Origin: Leuctra nigra
Taxonomy: Eukaryota > Arthropoda > Insecta > Plecoptera > Leuctridae
Direction of reading: 5' to 3'
Assembly (NCBI GenBank): GCA_934045905.1
Contig: OW203769.1
Location: 21,793,705-21,857,704 of the forward strand
DNA length: 64,000 nucleotides
Shown: piece after piece, positions 22,301 to 31,089 of the stretch
Position numbering within the stretch: position 1 is the stretch's first letter
How the letters are laid out: the number at the start of each line of letters is the position of its first letter
Made by a program: the position numbers and the translations under genes
Notes under the pieces: model-generated
What the model was told of the DNA's origin: nothing
Seen by the model: the letters and a program-made list of their open reading frames with translations, nothing else
Databases searched by the model: none

Positions 22301-22423
22301 GAGGCGGTGCAGAGCAGCCCCGACCTAGTGGAGGAGGAGGGCGGCGGCGGGGGCGGAGGCGTCTTCAGCTGCTTCAAGAAGTGTTTCTGCTGCAAGGGCG
22401 GCAATGAGTACAGCATGGGATAG
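10348..22423 (+). CDS. Diverged RhoL/Rac-type GTPase-like gene, probable pseudo-GTPase or pseudogene
   Basis: Exons: 10348-10424, 11452-11563, 13833-13948 and last exon about 22140-22423 (TAG at 22421). Intron positions and phases match the RhoL-like gene downstream, so the two are tandem paralogues. Homology is clear: P-loop GDKVGGKS, VDGK strand, DTGAME where DTAGQE is usual, and FLLCYS. Key residues are lost: Lys replaces Gly12, Met replaces Gln61, about 14 residues around switch I (Thr35) are missing, and the TKxD guanine motif has become TQLV. Near 13920 two bases are missing relative to the paralogue, so CPNKPFVLV falls out of frame. Joining to an AG at about 22147-22149 instead of TTTCAG (22139) would restore the Rho frame. 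The C-terminus lacks CaaX but has a CFKKCFCC cluster after Glu/Gly-rich sequence. GTP hydrolysis is unlikely. Expression is unknown. Confidence 0.6.
11131..11340 (-). mobile_element. Tc1/mariner-type MITE, copy 1
   Basis: Inverted ends CACTCAGCAAATGATAAAAC and CACCCAACAAATCATAAAAC flanked by TA at 11129-11130 and 11341-11342. The interior is the reverse complement of the copies near 41711 and 44594, sharing the GGTTCCTTGACAATCAATCC block. TA target duplication is typical of Tc1/mariner elements. No transposase. Confidence 0.75.
11576..11715 (+). mobile_element. Partial MITE of the same family, copy 2
   Basis: CACTTGGCCAAAGTAAAACC, then GGATTGGCTG, GTCAGGTTCCTTGA and AATCAGAG follow in the same order as in the copies at 41711 and 44594. 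Lies in intron 2 of the diverged Rho gene. Ends are imprecise. Confidence 0.55.
11811..12137. mobile_element. hAT-like G-run MITE, 327 bp
   Basis: The ends CAGGCGCGTAGGAA and (inverted) CTGGCGCGTAGGAA are flanked by CCCAAGTG (11803-11810) and CCCTAGTG (12138-12145), an 8-bp duplication with one change. Long G and C runs lie just inside the ends. The interior shares the GCGGGTCCGGG...GCGATTT region with copies at 35776 and 48534. Confidence 0.75.
12495..12706. mobile_element. Tc1/mariner-type MITE with 42-bp inverted ends
   Basis: The ends begin CACTCGGCCAAACAAAAATT and continue as a nearly perfect inverted repeat through GATCGTTGATCAAATTTGA. TA dinucleotides flank both ends (12493-12494, 12707-12708). 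The 212-bp element has no coding capacity. Confidence 0.85.
12730..13690 (+). other. Intron of the diverged Rho gene, nothing recognised
   Basis: AT-rich intronic DNA between the mariner-type MITE and exon 3. No repeat ends or extra exons seen. Confidence 0.35.
13803..13830 (+). repeat. (TTC)n microsatellite acting as polypyrimidine tract
   Basis: Nine TTC repeats end directly at the AG acceptor of exon 3 (13831-13832) of the diverged Rho gene, so the microsatellite supplies the pyrimidine tract. Confidence 0.8.
13992..14442. mobile_element. hAT-like element with TTATCTAGAT-rich interior
   Basis: Left end AGTGTTGTGACTTATCTAGA; right end inverted AGTGTTTTGAGAGATAACC. Flanks CCAGGAGC and CCAGAAGA agree at 6 of 8 positions. 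The interior repeats TTATCTAGAT in both orientations, like the GTAACT and GTATCTT elements at 1751 and 52046. Boundaries good to a few bases. Confidence 0.55.
14462..14924. mobile_element. Nonautonomous hAT-type element, 463 bp
   Basis: The ends CAGTGGTACTCAACC are perfect inverted repeats and the element is flanked by an exact 8-bp duplication AGCTAAGG (14454-14461 and 14925-14932). Next to each end lie GCGGCCCGC-type blocks. A C run plus TTCCTACGCGCCTG at 14765-14810 is the right end of a G-run MITE nested inside. Same family as 17130-17844. Confidence 0.9.
14985..15180 (+). repeat. SINE copy with tRNA-like head
   Basis: A B-box-like CCTGGGTTTGATTTCCGCGG is followed by TCTCAGTCGAGG and then GGGAAGGTTCCCTA and CCATCCATCCTTCGCC. 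This is the same order as the other copies of this family in the window (24.4, 30.1, 32.4, 35.2 kb). Confidence 0.6.
15181..15248 (+). repeat. First unit (copy 0) of the Rho exon 4 partial-duplication array
   Basis: Intron tail GTTCAACAATGTGACTGATG, TTTCAG acceptor and an exon start ending GCAGCTGGCGTC. It is continuous in homology with 21384 onward but separated from it by the 6.1-kb insertion. Its upstream context GGTGGTGATAACG looks like the original intron. Confidence 0.8.
15990..16250. other. GC-rich block inside the 6.1-kb insertion
   Basis: A G-rich stretch open in several frames. The word GGGCCGGTGGGACTCG also occurs in similar form near 59330. No protein family is evident; it looks like repeat-derived GC-rich DNA. 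Confidence 0.35.
16413..16990 (+). repeat. Minisatellite, 13 units of 43 bp plus a partial unit
   Basis: Units start at 16413 and every 43 bp to 16929, with a partial one at 16972. The only common variable site is AACATTCAC versus AACATCCAC. Read in order it is T C T C C C T C T C C C C then T, which suggests a six-unit higher-order repeat of 258 bp duplicated once. Confidence 0.95.
17130..17844. mobile_element. Nonautonomous hAT-type element nested in the 6.1-kb insertion
   Basis: Left end CAGTAGTACTCAAC; right end inverted CAGTGGTACTCAACC. Flanks CCTTAGAT (17122-17129) and TCTTAGAT (17845-17852) match at 7 of 8 positions. Related to 14462-14924 by its ends and by the GCGGGCC and ACGAATTTG blocks, in opposite orientation. 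Confidence 0.8.
18111..19138 (+). CDS. Possible two-exon ORF inside the 6.1-kb insertion
   Basis: An open stretch from ATG 18111 to about 18258 (ends ACGATACAG before GTCAGT) can be joined in frame to 19076-19138, which follows a TTTTTAG acceptor and reads FEETHRIDDTDDLDEIPDISP before a stop. The product would be about 70 residues with an acidic tail. No family is recognised. It could be a remnant of the element's own gene or chance. Confidence 0.2.
18893..19003. repeat. Degenerate right end of the AAGATCTT palindromic element
   Basis: ATCAAGATCTTGC words followed by TTTTCTCAGCAGGG, matching the right boundary TTTTTCAGCAGGG of the 7125-8850 element. No left end found. Confidence 0.5.
19260..20850. 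other. AT-rich interior of the 6.1-kb insertion
   Basis: Mostly AT-rich. A TTTTTTGCAG acceptor at 20014 precedes a GC-richer stretch (20015-20160) that could be a noncoding exon. No protein family seen. Confidence 0.3.
20851..21136 (+). repeat. Subterminal tandem repeat, 13 units of 22 bp
   Basis: ATGGCTACACCAGCAATATG-type units begin at 20851 and recur every 22 bp to 21115. The CAGCAATA word is shared with both ends of the 6.1-kb insertion, so the array probably grew from its subterminal sequence. Confidence 0.9.
21384..22198 (+). repeat. Tandem partial duplications of Rho exon 4 with its intron tail
   Basis: AAGATCGG, the start of the homologous exon segment, recurs at 21384, 21503, 21637, 21784, 21918, 22052 and 22199 (the last in the full exon). 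Unit lengths are 119, 134, 147, 134, 134 and 147 bp. Shorter units lack 13 bp (GTCTTGCAGACCG), or 13 plus 15 bp. Each unit fuses exon sequence ending GGTGATGACG to intron tail TTCAACAATGTGATTGATG, a TTTCAG acceptor and the next exon start. The 147-bp units keep frame and the others do not. Unit 2 also has a TAG for GAG. Confidence 0.9.
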
Positions 22424-23444
22424 ACATACGGAAACCATGTCCTTTACACAGTCATGATGGAAAATAGATTTAGGTAGATAATATTGTTTCATATTCATCG
22501 TTGTTTTGAAACAAAATTACCAAAATATTGCAGAAAGTAAAACATTCCAAATATTCCGTAATAGGACAAAATCACCATTAACATTTTTAATAATTAATTT
22601 ATTAATCAAAGTCTATATTTTTAAGTAACCTTTTGTAATTTTTAAGATTTCTTATCTCTTAGCCGAATTGTAACATCTCTACTACGAGAGAAGAAGAAAA
22701 TAGAATCTACGTAAAAGGCTTCATTCTGTTGACGTTTGTCGAGTTAGTCTAGTTCAAGCCGGTATTTTTTACGGTTCCTCTTATTTTGCTTCTTTGGAAC
22801 TTTTTACAATTTAAAATCTTTAAATGTCCAAATTAATTGAGCAATTTTATGTAGATTTTCTTCTTCTCCCGCGGACCTGTTTGTATTTTATATTTCGTCT
22901 TTCTTTCGAGTATGGGTTAGATTTGTTCCCGAACGTTTTGATGATTTTCTAAAGCTATTTCCTGTAAATATCTTTTATGAGGATGTGGTCTTTCATCTGG
23001 GACTGAAGTCTGATGCCATTGTAATTGTAATTGTATTCGTGTGTACTACTTGAGTTTCCTAAAGAACGCTTCTGACCTCTCGGAGAGACAGGTGCGCATG
23101 CGCTAGATTATGTTCACACGATTGTATTTTTGTTCATCAGTCATTTACATTCTTGTCGCTTCCAACTTGGCTGTCATGCATTGTTCAATTGTTTTACCAG
23201 CAATTCGCCAAAATAATCAGATGCTTTTTAGTAGGATATAGTAAAAGAACTCTTCATCTGTGTATATTTCTAGTTTTTCAATTTGAAGAAGTTTTAAATA
23301 TTAAATATAGTATGTTATAAACTGTTACTACCTATTGTGATGCATTTAATATTAAATTACGCATATTTGAAACTTATTTACTACTTATTTCGTTGCCTCT
23401 CAAAAGACACCATGAAAATAGCAGGTTTCTTCTTATTAAATAAA
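22424..23444 (+). other. 3' flank of the diverged Rho gene
   Basis: AT-rich sequence downstream of the TAG at 22421. The clearest AATAAA is at 23439-23444. No other gene was found before the candidate promoter near 23.7 kb. Confidence 0.35.
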
Positions 23445-23689
23445 ACTAAAACCCAAAGAAGGAGTCCTATCCCGAAAACGTTCCAATGTTCATAATAATT
23501 CGTTCCAATTTGAAAGTAAAAGTTTAAATTTGACAAAACGTTCGATTTCCAGCTCGCGAAGTTGAAAACTCGGTCACGGCCAGGTAGAAATCAAGTATCA
23601 TGTGGGAATGAAAGTCAAGTTCAAGTCTAGTGTAATTACTGCCTACTCACAAGCGAGATAATGTTGCAGCGTGAAAATCGAGAAGATTG

Positions 23690-23770
23690 ACGAGATCAGT
23701 TGTTTGTGTTGTTGTCATGGAAGAAGAAGCCAAGACCACGTTGTGTAGCGCCTTCATGCAACTTATCAAG
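23690..23770 (+). promoter_or_regulatory. Candidate alternative first exon of the RhoL-like gene
   Basis: An arthropod-like initiator GATCAGTTG (near 23694) is followed by ATG at 23717 and 18 open codons, MEEEAKTTLCSAFMQLIK, ending AAG before GTAAAA. The exon ends in phase 0. Spliced to the first of two acceptors at 42898, it would continue GCR then MNGNNIG in frame, adding 21 residues to the RhoL-like protein. It could instead belong to an unrelated gene. Confidence 0.35.
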
Positions 23771-23956
23771 GTAAAAATATACTGCACTTTGCATCGTTAA
23801 AGAAAGTGTTAGCATCGGGACGCAAATTGATTTTATGCAACAGTTTGGTCAGCTCATATCTTTCAGTTCAGCAAGGTCGTTGTCTCAGAAGCTGTTGGCA
23901 ATGCGAATATAGATGAATCTTTGTAGATGATGATATATTTTACAAAGGAACATTGA

Positions 23957-24384
23957 ATGTGTTATTTTTCTAAGAAATTGTCATACTATAGTTCGACCGT
24001 TAAACAGTTCGACCTCAATAAACATTATTTATTTTTAAAACTCTTGTGCACTTGTGTTTACGAAATTTGTCACAACAAAAACTGGATTTTATTATTTTGT
24101 ATTATTTGTTTTATTATAAAAACACAAAATAAATATACAATTTTGCTAGTTAGTTTAGAAACTAACCAAATTCACAAAGAAGTTACTTTTTCACATTTGT
24201 ACCTAAATTATATTTAGTAATGTATGTACAAATAAAATGTACCTACCTAGTGAAATGTGCATAATTTATGACGAAGAAATGGAGAGTTGAGATAATTAAA
24301 AGACAAACCGAAGAAAAATCAAATATATAGTTGAAACATAAAAATACATTTTTAATAATTTGAGTGAAACCTGGATTTTAAATT
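23957..24384. other. AT-rich spacer, nothing recognised
   Basis: Low-complexity AT-rich DNA with a chance open frame of hydrophobic composition at 23957-24217. No homology recognised. Confidence 0.35.
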
Positions 24385-24560
24385 ACTGAGCAAGTTGGCT
24401 CAAGCAAGCAGTAGCATTGTCAAAGGTCCCGCGTTCTTCTCTCACAGCCGTCAATCCTGACTTAGGTTTTCTTGTGATTTCCCTCAGTCGACGAGGAACA
24501 CATCATGTTGTGGGAAGGTTCCCTTTAGCTATAATAAGCCACGACATCCATATCCTAGTT
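24385..24560 (+). repeat. SINE copy
   Basis: Shares TTTCCCTCAGTCGA, GGGAAGGTTCCCTTTAG and CCACGAC in order with the other SINE copies. Lies just upstream of a candidate promoter of the RhoL-like gene. Confidence 0.6.
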
Positions 24561-24934
24561 GCAGAACTGAGAACAAACCTCAATGCGCATGCCTGTCATT
24601 CAAGTCGGTCAAACAACACACTACATTACCGGCACACACTCAAATCACATCCGCTAGATGTAGCTGTCGTCACTCCATCATTTTATCAGCTCTCTTGTTT
24701 TTATAATCGCGTTTTATATTCCATTCACGTCGAGTCAGTTTATCAGTGTTGAGCGACAAAGAAGGAAGGGAGAGGAAGTGAATTTAAACACATTTACCGC
24801 GCCTACCCAACAGTTTCTTGTGACAATCTTCTGGTGTTTAGTTTATGTCAAGAGAGTTTGATGGTTTTTAGTGAACATGTGTAGATGACCGGATTGAAAG
24901 TGAATGTAGAATCTGGATTCTGACATAAGATAAG
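24561..24934 (+). promoter_or_regulatory. Candidate promoter and 5'UTR exon of the RhoL-like gene
   Basis: CpG-containing sequence with initiator-like TCAGTT (24735) and ATCAGTG (24742), followed by a purine-rich stretch and a strong donor TAAG|GTAAGT at 24935. No long ORF, so it would be a noncoding first exon splicing about 18 kb to 42.9 kb. Inferred from signals only. Confidence 0.35.
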
Positions 24935-25670
24935 GTAAGTGTTGAAGTGATAATCACTTATTGTCTGATAATAATCATCGCCACTGGCTTTACGAGGTAC
25001 TTACGTGCGACCTTACAAACTATTTCATTACGTAACTAATAAATGACAAGTTCCAGAAAGCTCGTTCTTAGATAATAGACAATTGTAGTACTAAAACAAA
25101 ACCTGTTTCTGTAAAACGAATAAAATTACAGAGTGTTTTGACTATAAAGACTCAACTCAATCAAGTGATGAGGTAATTTATCTTATTATTAGCTTTTATC
25201 ACTTTTCTTCAAATTCAATTAAAGTTTTCTCTTCGCTTTCCTGTTGCTTTTCTTTAAATTTGATCTCAAGTCTTCAGCAAAAACATCGAGCGTTTTTCAA
25301 ATCCAACATGCGAATTCAATGTATGTAAATATTCAAACATGTAAGTGAAAACGTTCTAAATGTTATAATGCATCTCGACTCAATGTCAGACCGCATTTGA
25401 CAGCTCTGAATGTGAAACCAGCAACTGTTGAGCAAACATTCTGTTAGGAGTGGCGGCTGATAATGTTACTGATAATACACGCATTATATCCGTTTCGCTG
25501 CCCGCCGTATCTCGATCATAGTATTCAATGTACGCGCGTGTGCAATTAAATTAATAGGAACTATCCCATGGAAATCACGACAAACCATAATCATGACAGC
25601 TTACATCTGGTCTCGAATTATCATTGATAACCCGAGCGAGGGAATAGAATTATATAAAAATATGTTAAAA
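24935..25670 (+). other. Start of the presumed 18-kb intron
   Basis: AT-rich, nothing recognised. Confidence 0.3.
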
Positions 25671-25735
25671 CCGGGCCTTGAACCTGGGACCTAGATTGCC
25701 GGGCGAGTGCTCTACACACTGAGCTACCATATTAA
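25671..25735 (-). other. tRNA-derived sequence (SINE head or tRNA pseudogene)
   Basis: On the minus strand GGTAGCTCAGTGTGTAGAGC forms a D-arm-like block and GTCCCAGGTTCAAGGCCCGG a T-arm-like block with a near-consensus B box. The anticodon stem does not pair, so it is not a working tRNA. Confidence 0.5.
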
Positions 25736-25918
25736 CGACGCACTCTTCTGCAACTTGGACTCGGAATGATGTGCAATGTGTTGAGGGTCTGTATCTAGTG
25801 AGTGATTGATGTGATTGATTTTCCCGTAAAGACATATTTCACACGTGAAGGCCAGAGTGAAAGATAAAGACAGATAAAGTGATAAACGAGATGCAAGCGC
25901 ATGTGCAGGTAGAAATGC

Positions 25919-26151
25919 CAGGCGCGTAGTAACAACATTTGCGAGGAGGGGGGGGGGGGGGGTAATAATATTATAAAACAGCTCCGGAAATTTTTTGAAT
26001 TTCAGGAATGTAGGTGCATTTTACTCGATTTTTAAGCATATTTTTATCTTGACCTAGTATAAATGTTTAAGAAAGAACATACAGAGGGGAATTGAATCAG
26101 AGGGGGGGGGGGGGATTTTCCTCCCATTCCCCCCCCCTTCCTACGCGCCTG
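25919..26151. mobile_element. hAT-like G-run MITE, 233 bp
   Basis: Ends CAGGCGCGTAG and inverted CAGGCGCGTAGGAAG with G/C runs just inside. Interior TTTTTTGAATTTCAGG...TGCATTTTACTCGATTT matches the 11811 and 48534 copies. No clear 8-bp duplication. Confidence 0.6.
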
Positions 26152-26159
26152 TACAGAGG

Positions 26160-27071
26160 CAGATGTCACGTGACACTTCTCATGAAGCAGTCACGTGGTC
26201 TGCATGAGATGAATTCGTCTAATTGTCCTCAGCATTCCACGGGCTTCAGACAGATGGCTAATTGTCAGTGTCATGTCAGACGATCTTGCTGCATCACTCA
26301 CATGGCACGGGAGCACGAGAAGTACACTTGGCACAACCTTGTCCTTAAGTGATCGCTCAATATATCTGATTGACTGAATGTTAGATCGCATCATCAGAAG
26401 TCAGTCCAAGCGATCTCCTTGTCTCACTCGAGTATAGGTGGGTTTCAACTTTCAATGATAATAACATGAATGTTATCATTACCAGCAGTCATTCAAATTT
26501 GTTCTCGGATTATTTTTTTGGCCAAAATCCACATATTATAAAAATAATTTATTCTTTCAAAAATAGATAAAATCAGAAAATTAGAAAAACGTAAAATCAC
26601 AGAACTAAAAAAAAATCTCAAAAAAATCAATAAAAGTCTGGTGTAAAATTTGAAAAATATTTATTTAATTTTATTATGGAAACGAACGATGAGGATGCCG
26701 CATTTTCTTTTATATTAATTTCAATCAACGTGCGTTCATCTTGTTCAATTTTCATCAAGAAAACATTAAAAAGAACAACTTGCCACCAAATCTCCTAGCA
26801 ATTTTTTTGTATTGACTTGATTTTGAAACCTCCATTGCATACGGGCATTATTAATACACCGGATCAGCCCTGTCAGTCCTAATGTATGTTATTAAACATA
26901 ATTAAACAGGTATACAAACATATGATTTCTTTGGATGGAACACTAACTAAATTACACGGTTCCCGTTCATTTCAACATTGGAAGGTTTCGTTTCCTCTGT
27001 AAATCGCCGGTGAAAACCTAAAAGAAACTTTCGAGAGAGCGATTTTGCCGCGTTTTGCAGGCACATATTTG
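26160..27071. other. Intronic DNA, nothing recognised
   Basis: AT-rich sequence. Open frames at 26092-26394 derive from the MITE edge and chance. No repeat ends seen. Confidence 0.3.
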
Positions 27072-27372
27072 GATACGATTGGAGACAAAATGGGTCGACG
27101 AAATGAATTATTTTAACCAGGATTAGAAGAAAGACAAACTTAGGGTTATCCCTTGGTACATTTATAATTTTTCGCTTCGTTAATTAGTAGTAAGTAGTTG
27201 ATTTTTGGTGAAAAATTGTCTATTTTCTTGTCTCAATGCCCAATGGGTGGCGTATGACATTTAATTTAAAAAATGTGCCAAGTGATAACCCTAAGTTTGT
27301 CTTTCATTTAATCGTGATTAAAATTTGAGATCAATTGGTTCACCTTCACGGGTATGGTCTCCAATCGTATCG
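27072..27372. mobile_element. Foldback element, about 300 bp
   Basis: GATACGATTGGAGAC (27072) is inverted at the right end. A second pair inside, AAGACAAACTTAGGGTTATC, is repeated inverted near 27280-27300. The nested inverted repeats point to a nonautonomous foldback/MITE. Superfamily not assigned. Confidence 0.55.
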
Positions 27373-28186
27373 GAAATATCATAGTTTTGCGCGGTTTTGT
27401 TGAATAACCGGCGCTTAAAGAAGTAAAACTGAAAAAGTTATTCTAAATATACAATAAGACTGATCATGTGAGCATCCTATCAAAGTTACACTTCTTATGA
27501 AACAATTTTTCTCTCTCAATTTTCTAAAACGGCCGAGCTTGTATTGTTAAAAATCAACGCATTTGATTGCAAAGCACTTAGAGTTTGCAATGTGCCCCGC
27601 AGCTATGTAAGCGATGCAAAGCCGCAAGACAATGCGACAATGTTTAGAACATATCAGTTAAATATCCGAGTGACGTCACTTCCTGTTCCGGCGCCTGCGC
27701 TGTTGAATGCGGAAAACCAAGCGGGGGCCGGGATCGATGCTGGTGGTTGGCAGAACTGACAGTTGAGAGCCGGGATTTCACATTGACCACACTCAGAGAA
27801 TGAGAATTTTGGAGGGAATGTGTGATTTAAATTTTAAATGAAAATCATTGGTTTAATCTAAAAAAAAACATATTTACTATTGTAATCTCATTTGACGTCA
27901 CAACTGACCAAAATCTTACTGGCTGGGGGACAGATGCTTAAAGTAATCATTATCTTTCTTGATTTAATTTCCATATTTTATTTTATACTATTTCTGCATT
28001 ACTTTTAATTATTTTCCTTTCACAACTGTATTTAAAATACGATAAAATTATTGAAAAATTGCCTTTCCCGCAGTAAAATAAACAAAATTGAGGTATGTTA
28101 CCATACCTCATAGGTATAGGTTACGCAAAAAATTTTACACAATCGCTTACAATTGTAAAGCAATAGGTAGGTAGTTAATTTCGTTA

Positions 28187-28472
28187 TTCGAGAAAATAAG
28201 GAACACAACTGACCTCTGGTGGATTTTGTGGTACTAGGTTAATGGCGGGTATCAAGGGCGCATTTGCATAATATAAATACAAATATTTGATATAGTTGTT
28301 TGTTATGGCCAAGAATGTAAATTTATAGCTAAATATCAATTTCATTTGTTTTTTGTTTTTTCACTGCTTTATGGAAACACGAAATGTAAAAACAAACAAA
28401 TTAATATGTGGACCTGATAGTAGCCATCTTGCCAGAAGTGGCTCCATCACGTATCACTTATTTGTGGGAATG
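28187..28472 (+). repeat. Dispersed repeat, copy A (285 bp)
   Basis: Nearly identical, in reverse orientation, to 55642-55925, from TTCGAGAAAATAAGG to TTTGTGGGAAT. Two unlinked copies of this similarity indicate a transposed repeat. Type unknown. Confidence 0.8.
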
Positions 28473-28689
28473 AACTTAATCTCGTATCTTTTGTTTTTTG
28501 TCTTTAATATTTTTTTTGGAGAAAAAGAGTTTATTTAAAGAATTAAATTCATTTTTACATTATACATAATAGACTTTTAAAAAATTGCCATCTATGTCAG
28601 ATATTCGATCTGTAAGATGAAAGAGAAATGACAAAAACAACAAAAACACATGTTGTAAATCATCAGATTAATTAAAGATATTACAGAAC

Positions 28690-28970
28690 GTCCTTACCTT
28701 CATGACGCCATCCAACATCTTCCCTCACATTTGCATCACCATCAATCATCCTCCGCCATCAATCATCCTCCCTCAGCCGCCGCCTCCAGCCCAAGTCGAC
28801 TTGACACTTGAGACGGGGTCACTAGACACCCTCAATGCGACAGACAATTGTGTCAATTGACTTCAACTTCTTCTTCGGGCGACAATCCTTTGTCTGCTCC
28901 TGCATATAAACTCTCTCATCCTGTCCATTCATCTTCTGCAGTCTTCTCGACACTTTCATCATATCATTGC
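28690..28970 (+). repeat. SINE-related fragment left of the foldback
   Basis: CATCACCATCAATCATCCTC and CGCCATCAATCATCC resemble the 3' part of the SINE family. No complete head. Abuts the left arm of the inverted repeat at 28973. Confidence 0.35.
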
Positions 28971-28972
28971 GT

Positions 28973-29283
28973 AGCGAGCGGGAATCGCACGGTTCGTCAG
29001 AGCGGTTTTTTGAAATTTTGTCTTCCCACTAAATAATTTTAAAAATCAGATAGTAACGACCCATAACAGCCTAATATACTAAATAATGCCGAAAACTGGA
29101 GTACTTTATGACCTCAGGTACGACCTCAAAGTGTTAAATTACGAAATTAATGACCTCCAGTGTGCGGCATTATTTAGTCTATTAGGCTGTTATGGGTCGT
29201 TACTATCTGATTTTTAAAATTATTTAGTGGGAAGACAAAATTTCAAAAAACCGCTCTGACGAACCGTGCGATTCCCGCTCGCT
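28973..29283. repeat. Long inverted repeat with 119-bp arms
   Basis: Arms 28973-29091 and 29165-29283 are complementary with a single mismatch (TATACT versus TAGACT). The 73-nt loop adds weaker pairing through ACTGGAG/CTCCAGT. Transcripts would form a long dsRNA hairpin. Confidence 0.9.
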
Positions 29284-29289
29284 TCCGTT

Positions 29290-29440
29290 TGCCTCTTAAC
29301 GTCGCACTGTTCAGCAACTAATGGCGGATGATTGATGACGGTGATTATGATGGTAAATAATTGGCTAGATGGTGGGAAGAAGGCGGTCGTGGTCTTAGTA
29401 GGAACCTTCCGAGCATTTGCCCCACGACCGAGGAAAACCA
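29290..29440 (-). repeat. SINE copy, minus strand
   Basis: Contains the reverse complements of the SINE blocks: GGCGGATGATTGATGACGG, GGTGGGAAGAAGGCGGTCGT, GGAACCTTCC and CCGAGGAAAACC. Adjoins the right arm of the foldback. Confidence 0.6.
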
Positions 29441-29573
29441 TAAATATATATATTATTCGGAAAGTACGCACAGGAAAAGAATGTGGATCCTCCGGCATTT
29501 GTCTACATCCATTACTCAGTCAATATAGGTATTTGATTCTCAGAAACACAAAATATGCCCAAAACTGTTTATG

Positions 29574-29663
29574 GTCTGTGGCAGACAAAGATGAACCCGC
29601 ACTAGCATGGGCCGGCCTATACCTGGCAATGCTAAAGTGGGTTCATCTTTGCCTGTCCCCGAC
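29574..29663. mobile_element. 90-bp palindromic element, copy 1
   Basis: Ends pair through CAAAGATGAACCC on the left and its complement on the right, around a GGGCCGGCC core. A second copy of identical length lies at 42738-42827 in the opposite orientation. Confidence 0.7.
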
Positions 29664-29854
29664 TTTAGGTTTTATTTTAAATCTATTTTCAATTAGTATT
29701 TAAAATAAATTCTGTATAAATAATAGTATTTAGTCAACCCTTCAATTGGAAAATACGAGAAATGCAAGACTAATTTTATAATAAAAGCACATGACATTTT
29801 GAAATGTCTCTGTTTTAACTTCTTCTTAGTTCCAATGAACATGTCATGTCCCTA

Positions 29855-29935
29855 TACATGTCGGGCACGAGGAAAACCACGCAGGATGCCTGGCCACTGG
29901 GATCGAACCCGGTCTTTCCAGACGAATCACGTTGC
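29855..29935 (-). other. tRNA-derived SINE head
   Basis: On the minus strand GACCGGGTTCGATCCCAGTG contains a consensus B box (GGTTCGATCC). No full cloverleaf is recognised. Confidence 0.45.
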
Positions 29936-30079
29936 CACAGAATGTCATATCCATCGGTTCAGACGTCTTATCTCTTATCAACTAGTATTCGAGACTTTTC
30001 TATGAATCACACGCAGTTTTGTCATATGTTTAGTCAAAGCTTAACTTGATTTCAAATACTATCTGTATCCGGGGCAAAA

Positions 30080-30265
30080 GACTCCATTACAGCATTCAAA
30101 TCAGTTAGACTTGCACTCTCGGGTTCGATTCCCGCGACCGTCCTACATGTCAGTGCATTTTCGTGGTTTCCCTCAGTCAGAAATGATGGGAAGGTTCCCT
30201 AAGAATAGGCCACGACCGCCTCCTTCCCACTGTCCATCCTCGCATCTCCGTAGATTCTACGTACC
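30080..30265 (+). repeat. Well-preserved SINE copy
   Basis: B box GGGTTCGATTCCCGCGACCG, then TTTCCCTCAGTCAG, GGGAAGGTTCCCTAAGAATA, GGCCACGACCGCCTCC and a CCATCCTCGCATCTCCG tail. This is the best reference copy of the family in the window. Confidence 0.75.
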
Positions 30266-31089
30266 CAAACCAAATGAAGGCTACCTATAAGTCACATTCG
30301 GATGAAACTGAGATAAAACGAAGTTTTATGTTCAAACTTATGTTCTAACTTCCATAATCGATATTTCAATTACGTTTTTCAAGACTTTATGGCAATATTT
30401 TCTAAATACAGATGGTACGTTCTGAAAGTTCATAAAGTCACTGCAAGATTACAGCTTGAACTCATTTTTTAAGAAAATTTACTTCTATAGGAAACCTGCT
30501 CGTGACGTCACAGTGGTAGAAAAATGGAGGCTGCTATGGTAGGGGAAATGTGTCAAAGCTATACATAATAGCTATAAATCATGTTTCTCATATGAATATT
30601 TAACTTAAACATGTGTATGGATAATTACTGCGTATTATTATTAACTTGTACTTACTTAAATATCTTTCTTTCACAAGTAATCACTCTAAATATGAGATTT
30701 GGATTGCCGCTGTCAGATTTGTTTATTCCCTATACTTTTATGTAGGTTGCTATGGCAACCTTTTCTCGCGCAGGATGCCTACAATAGCGTTCTTTCCCTG
30801 TACCCTTCAAATGTCTCTTTTGGTCGTTACATCCATAATCTCATAAGGGTGAGTTTCTAGTCTCTTAGCATTACGTTTTCGACCTAATAGCGAATCTCAA
30901 CAAGGTTCAAGTTCCCGAGAACATTTCGTCTCGACAATCCAGGATGGGAGTGGATTTGAATGATTTATTGGTTGATTATCGAGCGATCGGCCGTAGAGAG
31001 TTCCCCGAGTAGTGATAACAGAGATAACAATCATGACGTCACTTCTCACGGCCTACCTGAGTGATAACAGCAGACCTTGAGCCAGCCTC
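30266..31089. other. Intronic DNA, nothing recognised
   Basis: AT-rich sequence without repeat ends or exons that I can support. Confidence 0.3.

Noticed and set aside
21658..22423. Genuine repeat-domain protein made of the AYKSVGTQL...LEAVM units
   Set aside because: The open frame spans only units of the 147-bp class; neighbouring units shift frame or carry stops, and part of each unit is intron tail.
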